A stretch of DNA of 64,000 nt from CAKOSP01 sp964370545 (GTDB taxonomy: Bacteria; Bacillota_I; Bacilli_A; RF39; UBA660): contig CAYJJQ010000002.1 in the NCBI GenBank assembly GCA_964370545.1, positions 1 through 64,000 of the forward strand, read 5' to 3'. Of the stretch, positions 61,514-64,000 are shown one piece after another. Under the pieces are notes generated by a model. It was not told the DNA's origin. It did no database searches and saw only the letters and a program-made list of their open reading frames with translations. A program made the translations under genes and the position numbers. Every line of letters starts with the position of its first letter. Position 1 is the first letter of the stretch.

Positions 61514-64000
61514 TTATTCTTTTTTCTTTCTTTCGTCAGCAGCCATTTTATAAACTTTACGTATTTCGTCAAGTTCAACTGTACTATCATTAGCTTTATT
61601 ACTGAAGTCATCTAGAGCTTCATAATCTTTAGCGCTTATTGGAGGCGCACCTTCTTCTAAAATGCTTTGAGAATGAGCCATCTCACGAATATACGTTTCT
61701 TCCATAGTTTTACCACTAGCTACAGCAGATGCAAATGAAGCAATTAAACCTCCTCCAAAATTAGAGAATACATCATCACCAACAACAGATTTCACACCAT
61801 CAACTCCACCAGCCATTAAACCAATACCAATTTCTTTTTCAAACAATTTGTTTGTTTTTTCTTGTGCTAATCTTAATTTTGATAAATACTCATCAAAGTT
61901 ATTTTGATCAACTCTTGTTGAATCAAAACCTTCTACTTGAATTGAAACATCAAAATCTGTTTGATATCCATCTTTAGCCAATTTAGTAATTAAATCATTA
62001 GCTTCGGCCATCGAGCCTCCCACAAACATTCCAGATACTTTACCTTTGGCTTTTTCTAATTCTTTTTTATATTTTTTAAAATCTTCTTCTGTAGATATTA
62101 TAGCTCCAGATTGAAAACTTGAAGTACCAAAACTTACAGGATAATTACTTCCAGATTGAAAAGTAATGTTTGAAAAATAGTCTTCTGCCTTTTTCAACTC
62201 AGTTATTGCTTCTATTTGTCTTTGCGCTAGTAATTCTTGTTGGTATTTTTTAAATTCAGCTTCATTATTAATACTTTGTCCTACACGAAAACTCTTTGTT
62301 TCATTACCTTTTGTTACATTAGTAGTCCCAGCAAAACTGGCATTCATAAAAGTTTCTGCCAACTGTAAATCTGCTGTAGTTACAGAATTTCTTGCCATTA
62401 AAGAGGCCAATGCTTTAGAAGCAAATGTTTTATCAGTGTTAACTGCTTGCGATCCAACAATATTTTTAGTTACACCTTTAATATTGTCAAATTCTTTAGT
62501 TATATTTTCATTTATTTGAATTTTAGAATCTAATTCCTCTAAACTCGCTGCATAGCCTGACCATTCTTTAACATCGTCAAATAGATCATTGATTCTACCG
62601 CCAAGAAAGTTTTCGCCTTTGGCAGTATATCTTTTAATATCTGCTGCTCTATTTTTTCTGGCTTTCACTGCTCCCGACGCGGATTCTCCAGCTGCACTTT
62701 TCATTTCTGAAATAGTTTTAGCTCCCCAACCACTTTTTAAACCTCTAGCAGTTCCAGATAATCCTCCAGCAAAGGCGCTTCCTGCACCCTTTACAACACC
62801 CGATTTGTTTTTGTAAGCATTTACTGCATTTCTAGTAAGAGCTGTTGCTCCTCCACCAATTGCAGCTCCTGCTGCCAGAGCACCACCTGCTCCAAGTTTT
62901 TCTTGCAGAGCTTTAAGACCTATTCCCATTCCTTCACTTTTTATTCCTGTAATATCACTAAATATTTTTGGTAATTGTTTTGCAAATGCAACTAGCCCCA
63001 TAATAATGAATGCATTAGCCATAAAACCAAATTCTAAAACAATTGTTGATGAAATATTTGTTGCTAAAAAAGCTACTGCTGACATACAGATAATTCTTAC
63101 AAAAACCTCTACATATGTCGTTAATACATTTTTAAACCAATTTTTTACTAAATCCTTATTAGCAGGTAATATACTTAAAAATAAAGGTACCGGTGCTATT
63201 AGTTGATAAAATGCTAATTTAGCAGCTCTTATTCCTAAATCAATTGTAAAACTAAATAAGATATACAGCAAGAATCCTGCTGCTAATGTTGATATTAAAA
63301 ATTGATATTCAACAGAATCTTCATTTATTGGTTCAGCTAACGAAGTTATTAAACCAAAGTTTCCAGTAGTTTCAATTAACGTTAAAAATTCTGGGTAACT
63401 ATAATCTTTATTTTCATAACATTCACTTAACACATAGTTTGTATATGAATTAGGTCCCATAGAAGTCATAGCGTCACCTGTAGACAAACACTCTGCTTCT
63501 GTTTGAACTTCTACCATTACATCATTTGGATTAACATGTGCTGCAGGTTGAACGAAACCATTAAAGACAGATAAAGCCATTGAGTAACCAATTTGCTTTT
63601 GTCTAGTAGTATTTGGATCATATATTATTTCTTCTACTTTAAGACTTCCGCCACATGCAGCTGTAGCTGCTGGAACTTCAACATCTAACCAATTTTCGGC
63701 ATTTTTATCAACCGATACAGTCGAACCATCACCACATGTATAAGTTATACATCCTGTAGTTCCACCCTCCGAACAATTGTCTTCTCTTGTATATACTGTT
63801 TGAGTAGCTTCTTGCGAAGTGTTAACTGCTGTACCTAAAAATAAATCAGTAATTACATTTCTATTTAATATCGCATACTGAAATCCGTATAAGAAATTAA
63901 ATAAAACTGGAATTAATGGTACTAAAATAATTGCTATTAATAATCTTTTAAATATTTCAAATCCAGCACTCTTTTTTGCGTCATCTGGATTAATAATAGA
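61514..64000 (-). CDS. VirB6/TrbL-like polytopic channel protein, 5' end beyond the window
   Basis: The frame is open to base 64000, so at least 828 residues are present and the start is missing; an internal Met at 63580 is not the start. Membrane spans: near the visible N-terminus (KRLLIAIILVPLIPVLFNFLYGF), then after a Cys-containing outer loop (NCSEGGTTGCITYTCGDG) several more (FLISTLAAGFLLYILFSFTIDLG; APVPLFLSILP; VEVFVRIICMSAVAFLATN; GFMANAFIIMGLVAFAKQLP). A long Ala/Gly/Lys-rich cytoplasmic tail follows (about 330 residues). Spans and following PrgI/VirB4 genes identify the VirB6-like component of the channel. Confidence 0.82.
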   Translation of the reverse strand, partial: SIINPDDAKKSAGFEIFKRLLIAIILVPLIPVLFNFLYGFQYAILNRNVITDLFLGTAVNTSQEATQTVYTREDNCSEGGTTGCITYTCGDGSTVSVDKNAENWLDVEVPAATAACGGSLKVEEIIYDPNTTRQKQIGYSMALSVFNGFVQPAAHVNPNDVMVEVQTEAECLSTGDAMTSMGPNSYTNYVLSECYENKDYSYPEFLTLIETTGNFGLITSLAEPINEDSVEYQFLISTLAAGFLLYILFSFTIDLGIRAAKLAFYQLIAPVPLFLSILPANKDLVKNWFKNVLTTYVEVFVRIICMSAVAFLATNISSTIVLEFGFMANAFIIMGLVAFAKQLPKIFSDITGIKSEGMGIGLKALQEKLGAGGALAAGAAIGGGATALTRNAVNAYKNKSGVVKGAGSAFAGGLSGTARGLKSGWGAKTISEMKSAAGESASGAVKARKNRAADIKRYTAKGENFLGGRINDLFDDVKEWSGYAASLEELDSKIQINENITKEFDNIKGVTKNIVGSQAVNTDKTFASKALASLMARNSVTTADLQLAETFMNASFAGTTNVTKGNETKSFRVGQSINNEAEFKKYQQELLAQRQIEAITELKKAEDYFSNITFQSGSNYPVSFGTSSFQSGAIISTEEDFKKYKKELEKAKGKVSGMFVGGSMAEANDLITKLAKDGYQTDFDVSIQVEGFDSTRVDQNNFDEYLSKLRLAQEKTNKLFEKEIGIGLMAGGVDGVKSVVGDDVFSNFGGGLIASFASAVASGKTMEETYIREMAHSQSILEEGAPPISAKDYEALDDFSNKANDSTVELDEIRKVYKMAADERKKKE

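Noticed and set aside
63578..63580. Met at 63580 as the start of the VirB6-like gene
   Set aside because: The frame is open for 140 more codons to the window edge with a membrane span and Cys-rich loop, and there is no ribosome binding site before 63580.

Overview
The window is a strongly AT-rich bacterial chromosome segment with dense, mostly minus-strand genes. The gene content fits a low-GC relative of the Bacilli (the Erysipelotrichales/RF39/RFN20/Mollicutes side of the class): PolC-type replicase, PrkC/Stp with PASTA repeats, RsgA, class B PBP, ParC/ParE and Bacillus-style synteny (tkt-sirA-yneF; ylbD-ylbE). TGA is a stop codon (the end of rlmN overlaps the stp start as ATGA), so the Mycoplasma code is not in use. 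A run of 100 N marks a scaffold gap, so this is probably a draft or metagenome assembly. The lineage placement is inference from gene content only.

Layout. 1-1157: the 3' part of a DUF3800 gene, then a gene-poor stretch holding a BRO/DinD-like gene remnant. 1156-5594: a large membrane transporter, an NPETG surface protein facing a class B sortase with an unusual N-terminal half, and a cadherin-like membrane protein. 5583-21700: housekeeping genes on the minus strand (hemW, lepA, polC, dnaE, rpe, rsgA, prkC, stp, rlmN, yqeY, rpsU), with rpmB on the plus strand. 21762-24545: an operon for a C39-peptidase ABC exporter, a small membrane accessory protein and two short double-glycine peptides, which I read as a two-peptide bacteriocin. 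24651-26413: plus-strand sporulation-type genes spoIIIAH, gerE and gerM, followed by tRNA-Arg(TCT). 26589-32715: efp, rpmG, class B PBP, nfo, a lone type IV pilin-like gene, a DUF192-like gene and obgE. 32756-39482: a membrane protein of unknown function, ylbE, ylbD, parC and parE. 39534-40618: a membrane-anchored protein with 42-bp tandem repeats interrupted by the gap. 40712-45868: yneF, sirA, tkt, a cyclophilin lipoprotein and a hybrid histidine kinase. 45942-52096: a PlsC-like acyltransferase and two secreted proteins, one a subtilase ending in a dockerin. 52181-53893: mscS, a VTT-domain protein and a rhodanese. 53957-64000: a Gram-positive type IV secretion locus (VirD4, lipoprotein, SpoIID+NlpC/P60 hydrolase, split VirB4, PrgI, VirB6), running off the right edge.

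How the parts work together. PrkC with PASTA repeats, Stp and the class B PBP form a wall-sensing and wall-building set. Sortase and its adjacent NPETG protein form a likely enzyme-substrate pair. The ABC exporter should cleave and export the two peptides encoded directly behind it. The spread of sporulation-linked genes (spoIIIAH, gerE, gerM, ylbD, ylbE, sirA) argues for an ancestor, or the present organism, able to form endospores. The right-hand locus has the channel ATPases and a wall hydrolase of a conjugation-type machine, but no relaxase is visible here.

Transcription and translation signals are compact. Many hairpin terminators overlap stop codons, convergent genes overlap by 4 to 30 bases, and several genes appear to lack a ribosome binding site and to start about 7 bases after a -10 box.
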